From the NCBI RefSeq assembly GCF_009932355.1, contig NZ_LEKU01000006.1, positions 81,070 to 145,069 on the forward strand: 64,000 nucleotides of DNA, given 5' to 3'. Numbering within the stretch: the stretch's first letter is position 1; the number at the start of each line of letters is the position of its first letter. Shown here in pieces: positions 17,780 to 26,027 of the stretch. The notes below the pieces were generated by a model. That model saw only the letters and a list, made by a program, of their open reading frames with translations, ran no database searches and was not told where the DNA came from. Position numbers and translations under genes: made by a program. The DNA comes from Riemerella anatipestifer_E. GTDB taxonomy: Bacteria > Bacteroidota > Bacteroidia > Flavobacteriales > Weeksellaceae.

Positions 17780-17792
17780 TGAAAAATATTTT

Positions 17793-18713
17793 ATGCAAAC
17801 CACCAATACTGTTTTAATGATAGAGCCTGTGGCATTTGGCTACAATGCACAAACCGCAGAAAATAATTATTTTCAAGTTAATTCCGAAAATGCAGATACT
17901 CAATCTAAAGCTTTACAAGAGTTTAAAAATTTTGTGGAAAAACTTCGTTCTAAAGGTATCACTGTTGTAAGCATACAAGACACTTTAGAGCCACACACAC
18001 CTGACTCTATTTTTCCAAACAACTGGGTAAGCTTTGGTGCAGATGGGAGAGTAACCCTCTACCCTATGTATGCTCCTAACAGAAGAGACGAACGCCGTAT
18101 GGATATTTTAGAAAACCTTAAAAACCAAGGGTTCAAAATAAATGAAGTTGTAGATTTAACCTCTTCTGAAAAAGACAATGTTTTTCTAGAAGGTACCGGC
18201 AGTATTATTTTTGACCATGATAATAAATTGGCTTATGGCTCAGTTTCGCTAAGGTTAGACGAAAAGCTTTTCCGTGAGTTTTGTGAGAAGTTCGGTTATA
18301 CGCCTATAGTTTTCCATTCTTACCAAACGGCTGGTACGGAGAGATTGCCTATCTACCACACTAATGTGATGATGTGTGTTGCAGACCGCTTTGTAGTTAT
18401 CTGCCTAGATTGTATTGACGACCTTCAGGAACGCCAAAATGTAATAGATACAATAAAAAAATCAGGGAAAGAAATTATAGAAATATCTGAAGAGCAAATG
18501 CAAAATTTTGCTGGAAACATGCTTCAGGTACACAATGATGAAGGAAAGAAATTTTTGGTAATGAGCCAAAGTGCGTATCAATCTCTTTCTCCTAATCAGA
18601 TAGAAAGTATAGAAAAATACTCAGAAATTATTTACTCTGACCTTAATACTATAGAAACCAACGGTGGCGGTAGTGCAAGATGTATGTTGGCAGAAGTTTT
18701 CTTACCCAAATAA
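17793..18713 (+). CDS. ctlX: CtlX-type citrulline/arginine hydrolase family protein
   Basis: Amidinotransferase / arginine-deiminase fold protein of the kind annotated as citrulline utilisation hydrolase CtlX. Key family elements are visible: the N-terminal strand NTVLMIEPVAFGYN, the substrate-binding SIFPNNWVSF, the acidic LEGTGS motif, the catalytic His189 in YHTNVMMC, and the C-terminal catalytic Cys297 in NGGGSARCMLAEVF. The 306-residue length fits. It may hydrolyse citrulline or another guanidino/ureido compound; the exact substrate is inferred only from the family name. Monocistronic, with its own short-leader promoter and a strong terminator. Confidence 0.85.
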   Translation: MQTTNTVLMIEPVAFGYNAQTAENNYFQVNSENADTQSKALQEFKNFVEKLRSKGITVVSIQDTLEPHTPDSIFPNNWVSFGADGRVTLYPMYAPNRRDERRMDILENLKNQGFKINEVVDLTSSEKDNVFLEGTGSIIFDHDNKLAYGSVSLRLDEKLFREFCEKFGYTPIVFHSYQTAGTERLPIYHTNVMMCVADRFVVICLDCIDDLQERQNVIDTIKKSGKEIIEISEEQMQNFAGNMLQVHNDEGKKFLVMSQSAYQSLSPNQIESIEKYSEIIYSDLNTIETNGGGSARCMLAEVFLPK

Positions 18714-18730
18714 AAACAAGAAGGTTATTA

Positions 18731-18778
18731 AAATAAATAAGGCGAAAATCTAGAGTTGATTTTCGCCTTATTTATTTA
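18731..18778. terminator. Long bidirectional terminator
   Basis: A 20-bp perfect stem with loop TAGAGTT (arms 18731-18750 and 18758-18777; core AAGGCGAAAATC / GATTTTCGCCTT). It serves ctlX and the convergent TonB-C-domain gene, whose stop codon lies in the right arm. Confidence 0.9.
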
Positions 18779-19270
18779 TAACCCGTAAGTATCGTAAGAT
18801 TCTGGACTGAATAAAGTCTTAATTTTTATATTAGATTTAACAGGAACCCCATTACAAGTTGCGGGTTTCCAAGCTTTCTTAATACGCTTTATTGCATATC
18901 TTACATCTGTCTGAAAATAGTCATCATTCTTTAATCTCGGAAGAACCTCTGTTTTACCAACTCTTCCTTTTTCATCTATTTCCAAATTGATAGAGAACAG
19001 TCCTTTGGCATAGTAAGTATCTTTATCCAAATAAGTTACCAAATACTTCGCTAAGTCTTTAGAAAAAAGTGTATCTCCTCCTTCAAATCTAGCATGCTCA
19101 TAGTTTGAAAAGCATTTATTATCAGCTACAAATATCGGCTTACTTATTTTAACAAGAATGTGTGTATTGGTTCCTCCAAAGAAATTATACCCCTCTTGCA
19201 TATCCTCTATATCCTGCCCAAATGCAACGGTTGTAATAAAACAAAACAACACTAGAACTAACTTTTTCAT
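18776..19270 (-). CDS. Secreted TonB C-terminal-domain-like protein
   Basis: A 164-residue exported protein with signal peptide MKKLVLVLFCFITTVAFGQ. The C-terminal ~75 residues match the TonB C-terminal domain pattern: LEIDEKGRVGKTEVLPRL, then AIKRIKKAWKPATCNGVPVK and SNIKIKTLF. Unlike true TonB it has no N-terminal membrane anchor or proline-rich linker, so it is unlikely to transduce energy; such stand-alone domains are common and of unknown role in Bacteroidota. The start is the ATG at 19270; an in-frame TTG at 19285 is a poorer choice. The ATG is preceded at 4 nt by AAGGAGG, an unusually good Shine-Dalgarno sequence for this phylum. Confidence 0.8.
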   Translation of the reverse strand: MKKLVLVLFCFITTVAFGQDIEDMQEGYNFFGGTNTHILVKISKPIFVADNKCFSNYEHARFEGGDTLFSKDLAKYLVTYLDKDTYYAKGLFSINLEIDEKGRVGKTEVLPRLKNDDYFQTDVRYAIKRIKKAWKPATCNGVPVKSNIKIKTLFSPESYDTYGL

Positions 19271-19304
19271 AACCCTCCTTTTCAATATTCTTAGTGTAAA
19301 GGTA

Positions 19305-19334
19305 CAAAAAAATGTCGTTTTACAACGACATTTT
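19305..19334 (-). terminator. Terminator after lysA
   Basis: On the minus strand AAAATGTCGTT, loop GTAA, AACGACATTTT then T tract: an 11-bp perfect stem just after the lysA stop. Confidence 0.88.
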
Positions 19335-19339
19335 GATTA

Positions 19340-20542
19340 TCAAATGACTTCTATTTGGTTTCTTAGCAAATCTTCGAACTCATCTCTTTTCCTTATTAGA
19401 TGAGCTTTACCATCTAACCAAAGTACTTCTGCAGGCTTAAGTCTAGAATTAAAGTTAGAACTCATCTCAAAGCCGTAAGCTCCTGCATTTCTAAATACTA
19501 AAACATCTCCTTCTCTCACTTCATTTATTTTTCTATCCCAAGCAAATGTATCTGTTTCACAAATATTTCCTACCACAGTATAGATTCTTTCTGGTCCGTT
19601 AGGATTAGACAAGTTTTCTATTTTATGATAAGAATCATAGAACATTGGGCGAATTAAATGGTTAAACCCAGAATTAACACCAACAAACACAGTTGCTGTA
19701 GTTTGCTTAATTACATTAGATTTCACTAAGAAATGTCCACATTTTCCTACTAAAAACTTACCTGGTTCAAACCAAAGTTGAAGTTCTTTACCTTGCTCTT
19801 CGTTAAATTTAGCTAAAGCCTTTTCTACTTTTTTACCAAGACTTTTAACATCGGTCTCCATATCTCCCTCTTGATAAGGAATTTTAAAACCGCTCCCCAT
19901 ATCTATATACTTAAGGTTAGGGAAATGCTCCGCCAATTCAAACATAATTTCCAGACCTTGTAAGAATACATCAGGGTCTTTAATCTCACTTCCTGTATGC
20001 ATATGAAGTCCCTCCACATTAAGCCCTGTGGTCTTAGCCACTCTCTCAATATGACGCATCTGGTGAATAGAAATTCCAAATTTGGAATCTATATGCCCCG
20101 TAGAAATCTTATAATTGCCTCCTGCAAAAATATGCGGATTCACCCTTACAAAAATCGGATAAGAACCGCCAAATTTAGTCCCAAACTGTTCTAGGATAGA
20201 AATATTATCAATATTGATATGCACGCCTAATTCTACCGCTTCTTCTACCTCCGAAATATCCACAGAGTTAGGTGTAAACAAAATCCTATCTTTAGAAAAA
20301 CCTGCCCTCAAGCCTAGTTTAACTTCGTTAATAGATACACAATCTAAAGAAGCCCCTAACTTTTCTACATATTTAAGTATATTGATATTTGTAAGTGCCT
20401 TAGCTGCATAGAAAAATCTCGTTTTCTCCGAAAACGAAGAAGTTAATTTTTCATACTGTTGCTTAATAGACTCTGCATCATACACATACACAGGTGTACC
20501 GAATTCTTCTGCTACACTTAGCAAATTCTGATTAGTTATCAT
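19340..20542 (-). CDS. lysA: Diaminopimelate decarboxylase
   Basis: Converts meso-diaminopimelate to L-lysine, the last step of lysine synthesis, using PLP. The PLP-binding Lys48 sits in FFYAAKALTN; the alanine-racemase-type barrel shows HMHTGSEIKD, the PLP-phosphate loop MGSGFKIPY and the substrate residues in NSGFNHLIRPMFYDSYH, followed by CETDTFAWDR, whose Cys closes the active site of the partner subunit. The 400-residue length is normal. It is the last gene of the prfA-rapZ-C-DUF4835-lysA run (35-bp gap upstream) and is followed by a terminator. Confidence 0.96.
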   Translation of the reverse strand: MITNQNLLSVAEEFGTPVYVYDAESIKQQYEKLTSSFSEKTRFFYAAKALTNINILKYVEKLGASLDCVSINEVKLGLRAGFSKDRILFTPNSVDISEVEEAVELGVHINIDNISILEQFGTKFGGSYPIFVRVNPHIFAGGNYKISTGHIDSKFGISIHQMRHIERVAKTTGLNVEGLHMHTGSEIKDPDVFLQGLEIMFELAEHFPNLKYIDMGSGFKIPYQEGDMETDVKSLGKKVEKALAKFNEEQGKELQLWFEPGKFLVGKCGHFLVKSNVIKQTTATVFVGVNSGFNHLIRPMFYDSYHKIENLSNPNGPERIYTVVGNICETDTFAWDRKINEVREGDVLVFRNAGAYGFEMSSNFNSRLKPAEVLWLDGKAHLIRKRDEFEDLLRNQIEVI

Positions 20543-20577
20543 AACATTATAATTATTGTAAAGTTAATGTATTTGGT

Positions 20578-21483
20578 TTACTTCCACTTGTCCCACTTAC
20601 CATCTATATCCTTGGGAGCAAATACAGACATAAGACTCTTAAGCTCTGCCATATTTACGGAAGCGTTGTTACCGTTATTGAAAATATTATAGATTTCGTC
20701 CTTTTTTGTATCAATAAAAATATTGAAAGGATAATTCATTTGAAACCCATTTTCATAAGTTCTAAGATTTAGCAAAGCGTCAGCCACAGCTTTTTTAGAA
20801 TTATTATTGATACTTAGATTGTACATATTGTCTAACCCATTGCGATGATATTGGTAAAACGCTTGTCTAAAAGCTGAAAAGTCTGGTTTAAGAATATTAT
20901 CTATCAATGCTCCACGTGTCCTTTGCCCTTCCATCTGCGACCACCCTTTATAGTTTTGATTTTGGGAGTTTTGAGCAATTTTTTGTGATTTTTCAAACCA
21001 AGGTTCGCCACCTTTATTTTGGAAAGAATCTGCATCGTAACCCAAAATAAGGTAAACATAGAAGCTTACCATATCTATTAAATTTTTGCCTGAGAATTGC
21101 CTTTCATTAAAAATTAAATTCTCGTTTTCGGCATATTCAAAACTAAAATTGGTATCGTTGATATTGAGAAGTGGACTTTCGTATTGTGTATTAAACACGG
21201 GACGAGTAGATTGCACCACCAAACTACCTCTAAACGAATTATTACCCGTTCTTTCCGAGATAATAATGGCAAAGTTGCATTTTATTTTTTCAAAATTTTG
21301 AAGTTTTTTTCCTGTCCAGCTGGTATTGTTTATAAACTCTCTTAAGTTTTTTTCTAGCGTCTTAAATACTTGTGTATTGCTCCCTCCTACCTGTGCAAAA
21401 TTAATCTGCACATTAGCTTGAAGCTCTTGCCCAAAAGCCAAAGCCCCAAAAAGAATTCCAAAAAAAGCGATTATTTTTTTCAT
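20578..21483 (-). CDS. DUF4835 family exported protein (PorD-like)
   Basis: A 301-residue protein with signal peptide MKKIIAFFGILFGALAFGQ. The sequence matches the DUF4835 family found throughout Bacteroidota: QELQANVQINFAQVGGSNTQVF at the N-terminus, then INNTSWTGKKLQNFEKIKCN, YVYLILGYDADSFQNKGG and the C-terminal IDTKKDEIYNIFNNG. Members of this family are often annotated as type IX secretion protein PorD; I am confident of the family and less so of the T9SS role. It sits between rapZ-C and lysA in a same-strand run, a gene order that may help in comparisons across the order. Confidence 0.85.
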   Translation of the reverse strand: MKKIIAFFGILFGALAFGQELQANVQINFAQVGGSNTQVFKTLEKNLREFINNTSWTGKKLQNFEKIKCNFAIIISERTGNNSFRGSLVVQSTRPVFNTQYESPLLNINDTNFSFEYAENENLIFNERQFSGKNLIDMVSFYVYLILGYDADSFQNKGGEPWFEKSQKIAQNSQNQNYKGWSQMEGQRTRGALIDNILKPDFSAFRQAFYQYHRNGLDNMYNLSINNNSKKAVADALLNLRTYENGFQMNYPFNIFIDTKKDEIYNIFNNGNNASVNMAELKSLMSVFAPKDIDGKWDKWK

Positions 21484-21537
21484 ATCAAAAACTTATAAAC
21501 CAAGTATCTTTAACGCTTAAAAAGAGAATATATTTTC

Positions 21538-21951
21538 TTAGTTAAGGTGAGGTTGCTCGTTATGCCTCAAACATACTTCCGCTTGAGGATATTTTTCTCT
21601 GATAAAATCCGCAGTTTTAATTGCCGCATACACAGAACGATGTTGACCTCCCGTACAACCAAAGGAAACTTGTAAACTTTCAAATCCTCTTGCTAAATAA
21701 TCTTCTATGTTTATAGAAATGATTTTTTGTACCAAATCCAAAAACTGAGGCATTTTAGTTTTTTCTTCTAGATAGAGTTGCACCTCCTGTTCTGCTCCTG
21801 TTTTGGTCTTATACTCTTCTTGTCTACCAGGGTTTAAGATACCTCTACAGTCAAACACAAAACCGCCTCCATTATCTGTATCATCTTTAGGAATGCCACC
21901 TTTTTTATAAGAAAAGCTATATACTTTTATCTTTAATTTGTTCTGTTCCAT
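21538..21951 (-). CDS. Stand-alone RapZ C-terminal-domain protein
   Basis: A 137-residue protein corresponding only to the C-terminal domain of RapZ (the RNase adaptor / former YvcJ P-loop family). The diagnostic blocks GGGFVFDCRGILNPGR and GCTGGQHRSV are both present; they form the anion-binding site of that domain, which in Escherichia coli binds the sRNA GlmZ and glucosamine-6-phosphate. The N-terminal Walker-type kinase domain of full RapZ is absent, and there is no room for it. Its ATG overlaps the prfA stop as TAATG, so the two are translationally coupled. The role in Bacteroidota is unknown. Confidence 0.88.
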   Translation of the reverse strand: MEQNKLKIKVYSFSYKKGGIPKDDTDNGGGFVFDCRGILNPGRQEEYKTKTGAEQEVQLYLEEKTKMPQFLDLVQKIISINIEDYLARGFESLQVSFGCTGGQHRSVYAAIKTADFIREKYPQAEVCLRHNEQPHLN

Positions 21952-23039
21952 TACCCTATATTTTCTTCCTCGCCTTTCATTTTCTCCGCATTTTCCGCCA
22001 TGATTAAGGCATCTAGCATCTCTTGAATATCGCCATTCATAAAATTATCCAAGTTGTAAATAGACTTGTTAATCCTATGGTCTGTAACTCGCCCCTGAGG
22101 ATAGTTGTATGTTCTAATTTTAGCCGAACGGTCTCCCGTAGAAACCATCGTCTTTCTTTGAGCCGCAATATCTCCTTGTACTTTTTGTAACTCTATATCG
22201 TAAAGTTTTGTTCTAAGCATTTCCATTGCTAACTCTCTGTTTGCTAACTGAGAACGAGCTTGCTGACATACCACTACAATACCTGTAGGTTTGTGCGTAA
22301 GCTGTACCTTAGTTTCTACTTTGTTTACATTCTGTCCTCCAGCACCTCCAGAACGAGAAGTTTGCATTTCTATATCAGCAGGATTAATTTCCACATCTAC
22401 CTCTTCAGCTTCAGGCAATACCGCCACCGTAATTGCAGAAGTATGTACTCGCCCTTGAGATTCTGTCTCTGGAACTCTTTGCACACGGTGCACACCAGAT
22501 TCAAACTTCATAATTCCATAAACGCCATCTCCCTCCACTCGCATAATAAGTTCTTTATATCCTTTTGATGCTTCGTTAGAATCGGTTACTTCATGCTTCC
22601 AGCCCTTAGATTTAAAATACATGGTGTACATTCTGTAAACATCTTCAACAAAGATAGCTGATTCATCTCCTCCTGTTCCCGCACGAAGTTCTACCATTAC
22701 ATTTTTATCATCTGCTGGGTCTTTTGGAATGAGTAAATATTTTAACTCTTCCTCTATTGAAGGAATACGGTCTATCGCCTCTTGCTTCTCCATTTTAGCA
22801 AGGTCTACCAAGTCTTTATCAGAACCGTCTGCTATAATTTCATCTGCCTCTTTTATGGCATTGAGTGCAGTAGAATATTCATCAAAAACCTTTACTATTT
22901 TCCCCAAATCACTATATTCTTTATTAAGTGAGGAATATCTTTTTTGGTCAGAAATTACATCAGGCTGAATAATCAAATCCGCTACTTCATTATAGCGTTG
23001 TTTTATGGCTTCTAATTTTGGTATTAAACTCTTTGACAT
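21951..23039 (-). CDS. prfA: Peptide chain release factor 1
   Basis: Terminates translation at UAA and UAG. The 362-residue protein has the catalytic GGQ (234-236, in SGGAGGQNVNK) that triggers peptidyl-tRNA hydrolysis, and the stop-codon-recognition tripeptide of the RF1 form PxT, here PET (190-192, in RVPETESQGRVHTSA), rather than the SPF of RF2. All four domains are covered. It is the first gene of a run with rapZ-C (overlap TAATG), DUF4835 and lysA, and has its own -7 box. Confidence 0.97.
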   Translation of the reverse strand: MSKSLIPKLEAIKQRYNEVADLIIQPDVISDQKRYSSLNKEYSDLGKIVKVFDEYSTALNAIKEADEIIADGSDKDLVDLAKMEKQEAIDRIPSIEEELKYLLIPKDPADDKNVMVELRAGTGGDESAIFVEDVYRMYTMYFKSKGWKHEVTDSNEASKGYKELIMRVEGDGVYGIMKFESGVHRVQRVPETESQGRVHTSAITVAVLPEAEEVDVEINPADIEMQTSRSGGAGGQNVNKVETKVQLTHKPTGIVVVCQQARSQLANRELAMEMLRTKLYDIELQKVQGDIAAQRKTMVSTGDRSAKIRTYNYPQGRVTDHRINKSIYNLDNFMNGDIQEMLDALIMAENAEKMKGEEENIG

Positions 23040-23061
23040 TGTTCTCTAAACTATTAGTGAG

Positions 23062-23069
23062 CAAAGATA
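23062..23069 (-). promoter_or_regulatory. -7 box of the prfA run
   Basis: Reads TATCTTTG on the minus strand, 23 bp upstream of the prfA ATG. Confidence 0.55.
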
Positions 23070-23160
23070 AGGATTTTTTTATGTAGTAAGAGATACTAAA
23101 CACTATTACATTTCTAAGAAAAATAATTATCTTTACAAGCATAACTAATCATTTTGAAAA

Positions 23161-23583
23161 ATGAAAATAACTCTCAACAGAATTAATGACGATTTTTTAT
23201 TTGAATGTACTAATAGTGCGGGCAATAGTATACTTCTAGATAATACCTCTCAACCTAATCCCAAAGGCGTTTCTCCTATGGAAACCATGTTAATGGCAGT
23301 GGCAGGCTGTAGTGGAATAGATATGGTTTCTATCCTAAAAAAACAAAGACAAAATTTAACGAGTTTTAAAGCTGAAGTGGAAGGAACAAGAGTACCTATT
23401 GATGATGCTAAGCCTTTTAAAGCAATCTCCGTGAAATTTTTATTGGAAGGAGAAATCGACGAAAAGAAAGCTTTGAAAGCTGCTCAGCTTTCTTTTGAAA
23501 AGTATTGTTCAGTATCCAAAACTTTAGAACCCAATGTCAGCATTGATTATGAAGTTTATCTCAATGGCTCAATCCTTTCGTAA
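23161..23583 (+). CDS. OsmC/Ohr-family peroxidase-like protein
   Basis: A 140-residue OsmC-family protein, thought to reduce organic hydroperoxides with a Cys pair. Both conserved cysteines are visible: Cys50 in AVAGCSGIDMVSIL and Cys116 in FEKYCSVSKTLEPN, with the usual preceding PNPKGVSPMETMLMAVAG helix. The short YhfA-like form fits better than Ohr. It stands alone on the plus strand between prfA and yebC; a partial -7 match (TATCTTTA, 23128-23135) lies upstream. Likely a role in peroxide resistance, by family only. Confidence 0.88.
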   Translation: MKITLNRINDDFLFECTNSAGNSILLDNTSQPNPKGVSPMETMLMAVAGCSGIDMVSILKKQRQNLTSFKAEVEGTRVPIDDAKPFKAISVKFLLEGEIDEKKALKAAQLSFEKYCSVSKTLEPNVSIDYEVYLNGSILS

Positions 23584-23592
23584 ACAAGAAAT

Positions 23593-23626
23593 AAAAAAGG
23601 CTACCTATTCTAAGTAGCCTTTTTTA
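23593..23626. terminator. Bidirectional terminator between osmC-like and yebC
   Basis: AAAAAAGGCTAC / GTAGCCTTTTTT: a 12-bp stem with A and T tracts, between convergent genes. Confidence 0.88.
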
Positions 23627-23630
23627 TTTT

Positions 23631-24371
23631 TTATAGTTTCTGCATTAGCTCGTCTGTAATTTCCATATTATGATATACATTCTGTACATCGTCATCTTCC
23701 TCAAACCTTTGTAACATTTTCATATTCGCAATAAATTGCTCTTCTGATACAGATTTGCTAATATTAGGTATCCTCTGTAATTCTGCATTCTTAACCTCTA
23801 TCCCCAGCTCATCTAATTTATGTGATAAAGACCCAAAATCTTCAAATGCTGTAGTTACCATAACTTCCGTTTCATCAGAGTCTATATCTTCTGCACCTCC
23901 ATCTATCATTTCCATTTCAAACTCTTCCCAATCCATCTTTATCAAAGATTTTTCTAGCGTAAATATCCCTTTTCTATCGAATAGGAAAGAAAGCTCTCCA
24001 TTCTTCCCAAGATTACCATCAAATTTATTAAAGATAGCTCTTACATTAGCCACAGTTCTAGTTGAGTTATTAGTAGTACATTCTACAAAAAATGCAACTC
24101 CACCTTGTCCATAGCCTTCGTAAGTAATCTCTTCATAATTCTCAGCATCTGCACCACTTGCCTTTTTAATGGCTCTTTCTACATTATCTTTAGGCATATT
24201 AGCCCCTTTAGCATTTTGTATGCATCTTCTCAACGCAGGGTTAGAATCTGGATCTGGACCTCCTGCCTTTACAGCTAATGCAATATCTTTTCCTATTTTA
24301 GAAAAAGTTTTTGCCATTTTATCCCAACGAGCCATCTTAGAGGCTTTTCTATATTCAAATGCGCGTCCCAT
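23631..24371 (-). CDS. yebC: YebC/PmpR-family protein (TACO1-like)
   Basis: A 246-residue cytosolic protein of the YebC/TACO1 family, implicated in relieving ribosome stalling or in transcriptional regulation. The N-terminus MGRAFEYRKASKMARWDKMAKTF with KAGGPDPDSNPALRRCIQNAKGANMPKDNVERAIKKA is the highly conserved YebC block; the middle EITYEGYGQGGVAFFVECTTNNSTRTV also matches. It has its own -7 box and a terminator shared with the osmC-like gene. Confidence 0.95.
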   Translation of the reverse strand: MGRAFEYRKASKMARWDKMAKTFSKIGKDIALAVKAGGPDPDSNPALRRCIQNAKGANMPKDNVERAIKKASGADAENYEEITYEGYGQGGVAFFVECTTNNSTRTVANVRAIFNKFDGNLGKNGELSFLFDRKGIFTLEKSLIKMDWEEFEMEMIDGGAEDIDSDETEVMVTTAFEDFGSLSHKLDELGIEVKNAELQRIPNISKSVSEEQFIANMKMLQRFEEDDDVQNVYHNMEITDELMQKL

Positions 24372-24395
24372 AATTATAATAACAATTTAGATGTG

Positions 24396-24403
24396 CAAAA
24401 ATA
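24396..24403 (-). promoter_or_regulatory. -7 box of yebC
   Basis: Reads TATTTTTG on the minus strand, 25 bp upstream of the yebC ATG. Confidence 0.55.
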
Positions 24404-24419
24404 CTAATTTTAATACAAT

Positions 24420-24450
24420 AAAAAAACGCCCTCTTACAAGAAGAGGACGC
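24420..24450 (-). terminator. Terminator after the OmpA-like gene
   Basis: On the minus strand GCGTCCTCTT, loop CTTGT, AAGAGGGCGT pair over 10 positions (two G-U), followed by a T tract. Confidence 0.8.
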
Positions 24451-24478
24451 TTTTATTTCTAAGATTAGAAAATACTAA

Positions 24479-25951
24479 TTATTTTCTTTTCTTTTTTACT
24501 ACTTTTTTCTTCACTACTGGAAGATCAGACTTCTGAAGAGCTTCCCAAGCAGCTGCATCAACAGCTTCTACAACCACTTTTCTATCTTTCATTCTCTCTT
24601 CGTTAGAAGCAGATGCAGGTACTGTAGCTTCAGCAGAACCAACTCCTTTAGATTTCAACTGAGACGGATTAACACCTCTAGCCTCTAAAGCAACTACTAC
24701 AGATGCAGCTCTTTCTCTAGAAAGTTTCAAGTTATAGTTAGCATTACCTTTAACATCTGTGTGACCTACCACTAAGAAGGTACCTCCGTTAGAAGACTTA
24801 ATTACTTCAGCCGCTTGATCTAACTTAGGGTTAGACTCAGTTCTGATAGATGCTTTATTAAAGTTAAAGAATATTCCATTCAATGCTCCAGTAGCATCTT
24901 TAGCATACTCAGACTGTGGCTTAGGACAACCATTGTACTGTGGAAGACCTGGAACTGTAGGACACTTATCATCTTTATCTAATACACCATCATTATCTGT
25001 ATCTGGCCAAGGACAACCGTTATTTTCAGCTGGTCCTGCAACTTCTGGACATGCATCATCCTTATCTAGTACGCCATCTCCATCTGTATCTGGCCAAGGG
25101 CAACCGTTGTTTTCAACTGGTCCTGCAACTTCTGGACAGTTATCATCTTTATCAGCGATACCATCTCCATCTGTATCTGGACATCCTTTTAACTCAGGTA
25201 AACCTGGTGTATCTGGACATGCATCATCTTTATCTAACACTCCATCTTTATCTCTATCTCTGTTACCAAATCTAAAGTTTAATGAAGCTGACGCTTGCCA
25301 AAAGTTAGCTAATCCAGACTTATCTGTTGGAGTAGAAACATAATCTCCCTGGATACCAAGACCAAAGTTCTTAGTTAACCAAATGTTAGTTCCTAAACCA
25401 GTTGCTAAAGCAAAATGATCAGCTCTTCTCTGAGTGTATGCCTTATTTTCGCTATAACCTGCGTAAGTTACACCATTGTAGTAGTCAGTCACAGGGAAAG
25501 TAACACCTGTATAGTCATGTCTCAAGTAGTTAGCACCTACTCTTACATATGGGTCAAACCAAGAATCTTCGTTTCCAAAAAGAAGACCAGCAAATTTAAG
25601 CTGAAGACCAAGACCTGTCATCAACATAAATTCTTTACCCATTCCAATTCTCTTGTTGTCAACATTACCTACTGAAGTTTGCCAGTCAAGAACTAACGCC
25701 TTGTTTAAGTTTCTAGCAACTGTAAGTTTAGACAATGGTGGAGTGATTGTAAAGTTATTGATATTGTACAATCTCTTTCCTTCTCCTGTAAATGCTGTTT
25801 TTAAAACATCTCCAGCACCTCCTCCAGCAGCTACATGGTTCACGCCGTGAGCACCAACACCTATTAACCAAGGATTGCTAGTAGTCTGAGCAGAAACAGT
25901 AGTAGCAACAGTAAGTGCTAATGCTGAAATTCCTAATTTTAGATTTTTCAT
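24479..25951 (-). CDS. ompA: OmpA-family outer membrane protein with thrombospondin type-3 repeats
   Basis: A 490-residue outer membrane protein: signal peptide (1-22, ending in VSAQ), an eight-stranded-barrel-like region (about 23-228), four Ca-binding thrombospondin type-3-like repeats of the form DxDxDGxxDKDDxCP (about 230-345), the peptidoglycan-binding OmpA C-terminal domain (about 360-465, FFNFNKASIRTESNPKLD, VVGHTDVKGNANYNLKLS, RERAASVVVALEARGV) and an unusual lysine-rich tail (KKKVVKKKRK). It anchors the outer membrane to peptidoglycan and is probably abundant. This architecture is the same as the major antigenic OmpA of Riemerella and Chryseobacterium relatives. The repeat region contains an 87-bp tandem duplication (see repeat entry). 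Monocistronic. Confidence 0.93.
   Translation of the reverse strand: MKNLKLGISALALTVATTVSAQTTSNPWLIGVGAHGVNHVAAGGGAGDVLKTAFTGEGKRLYNINNFTITPPLSKLTVARNLNKALVLDWQTSVGNVDNKRIGMGKEFMLMTGLGLQLKFAGLLFGNEDSWFDPYVRVGANYLRHDYTGVTFPVTDYYNGVTYAGYSENKAYTQRRADHFALATGLGTNIWLTKNFGLGIQGDYVSTPTDKSGLANFWQASASLNFRFGNRDRDKDGVLDKDDACPDTPGLPELKGCPDTDGDGIADKDDNCPEVAGPVENNGCPWPDTDGDGVLDKDDACPEVAGPAENNGCPWPDTDNDGVLDKDDKCPTVPGLPQYNGCPKPQSEYAKDATGALNGIFFNFNKASIRTESNPKLDQAAEVIKSSNGGTFLVVGHTDVKGNANYNLKLSRERAASVVVALEARGVNPSQLKSKGVGSAEATVPASASNEERMKDRKVVVEAVDAAAWEALQKSDLPVVKKKVVKKKRK
24995..25168 (-). repeat. 87-bp in-frame tandem repeat inside ompA
   Basis: Two near-identical 87-bp units (24995-25081 and 25082-25168), each encoding 29 residues of thrombospondin type-3 repeat ending NNGCPWP. 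Such repeats can expand or contract by recombination. Confidence 0.8.
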
Positions 25952-25980
25952 AGAATTAAATAATTAAATAATTGATAATG

Positions 25981-26011
25981 CAAATTAAATATATTTTTTT
26001 GTTACTGCCAA
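25981..26011 (-). promoter_or_regulatory. Probable ompA promoter
   Basis: A TTG (26009-26011) followed after 21 bp by TAATTTG (25981-25987), one base shorter than TAnnTTTG. Low-confidence match, about 30 bp upstream of the ATG. Confidence 0.35.
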
Positions 26012-26027
26012 AATTTTAGCTATTTTT

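Noticed and set aside
24933..25343. Plus-strand open frame within ompA
   Set aside because: It is an antisense shadow of the Asp/Gly/Pro-rich repeats; its codon pattern only mirrors the real gene.
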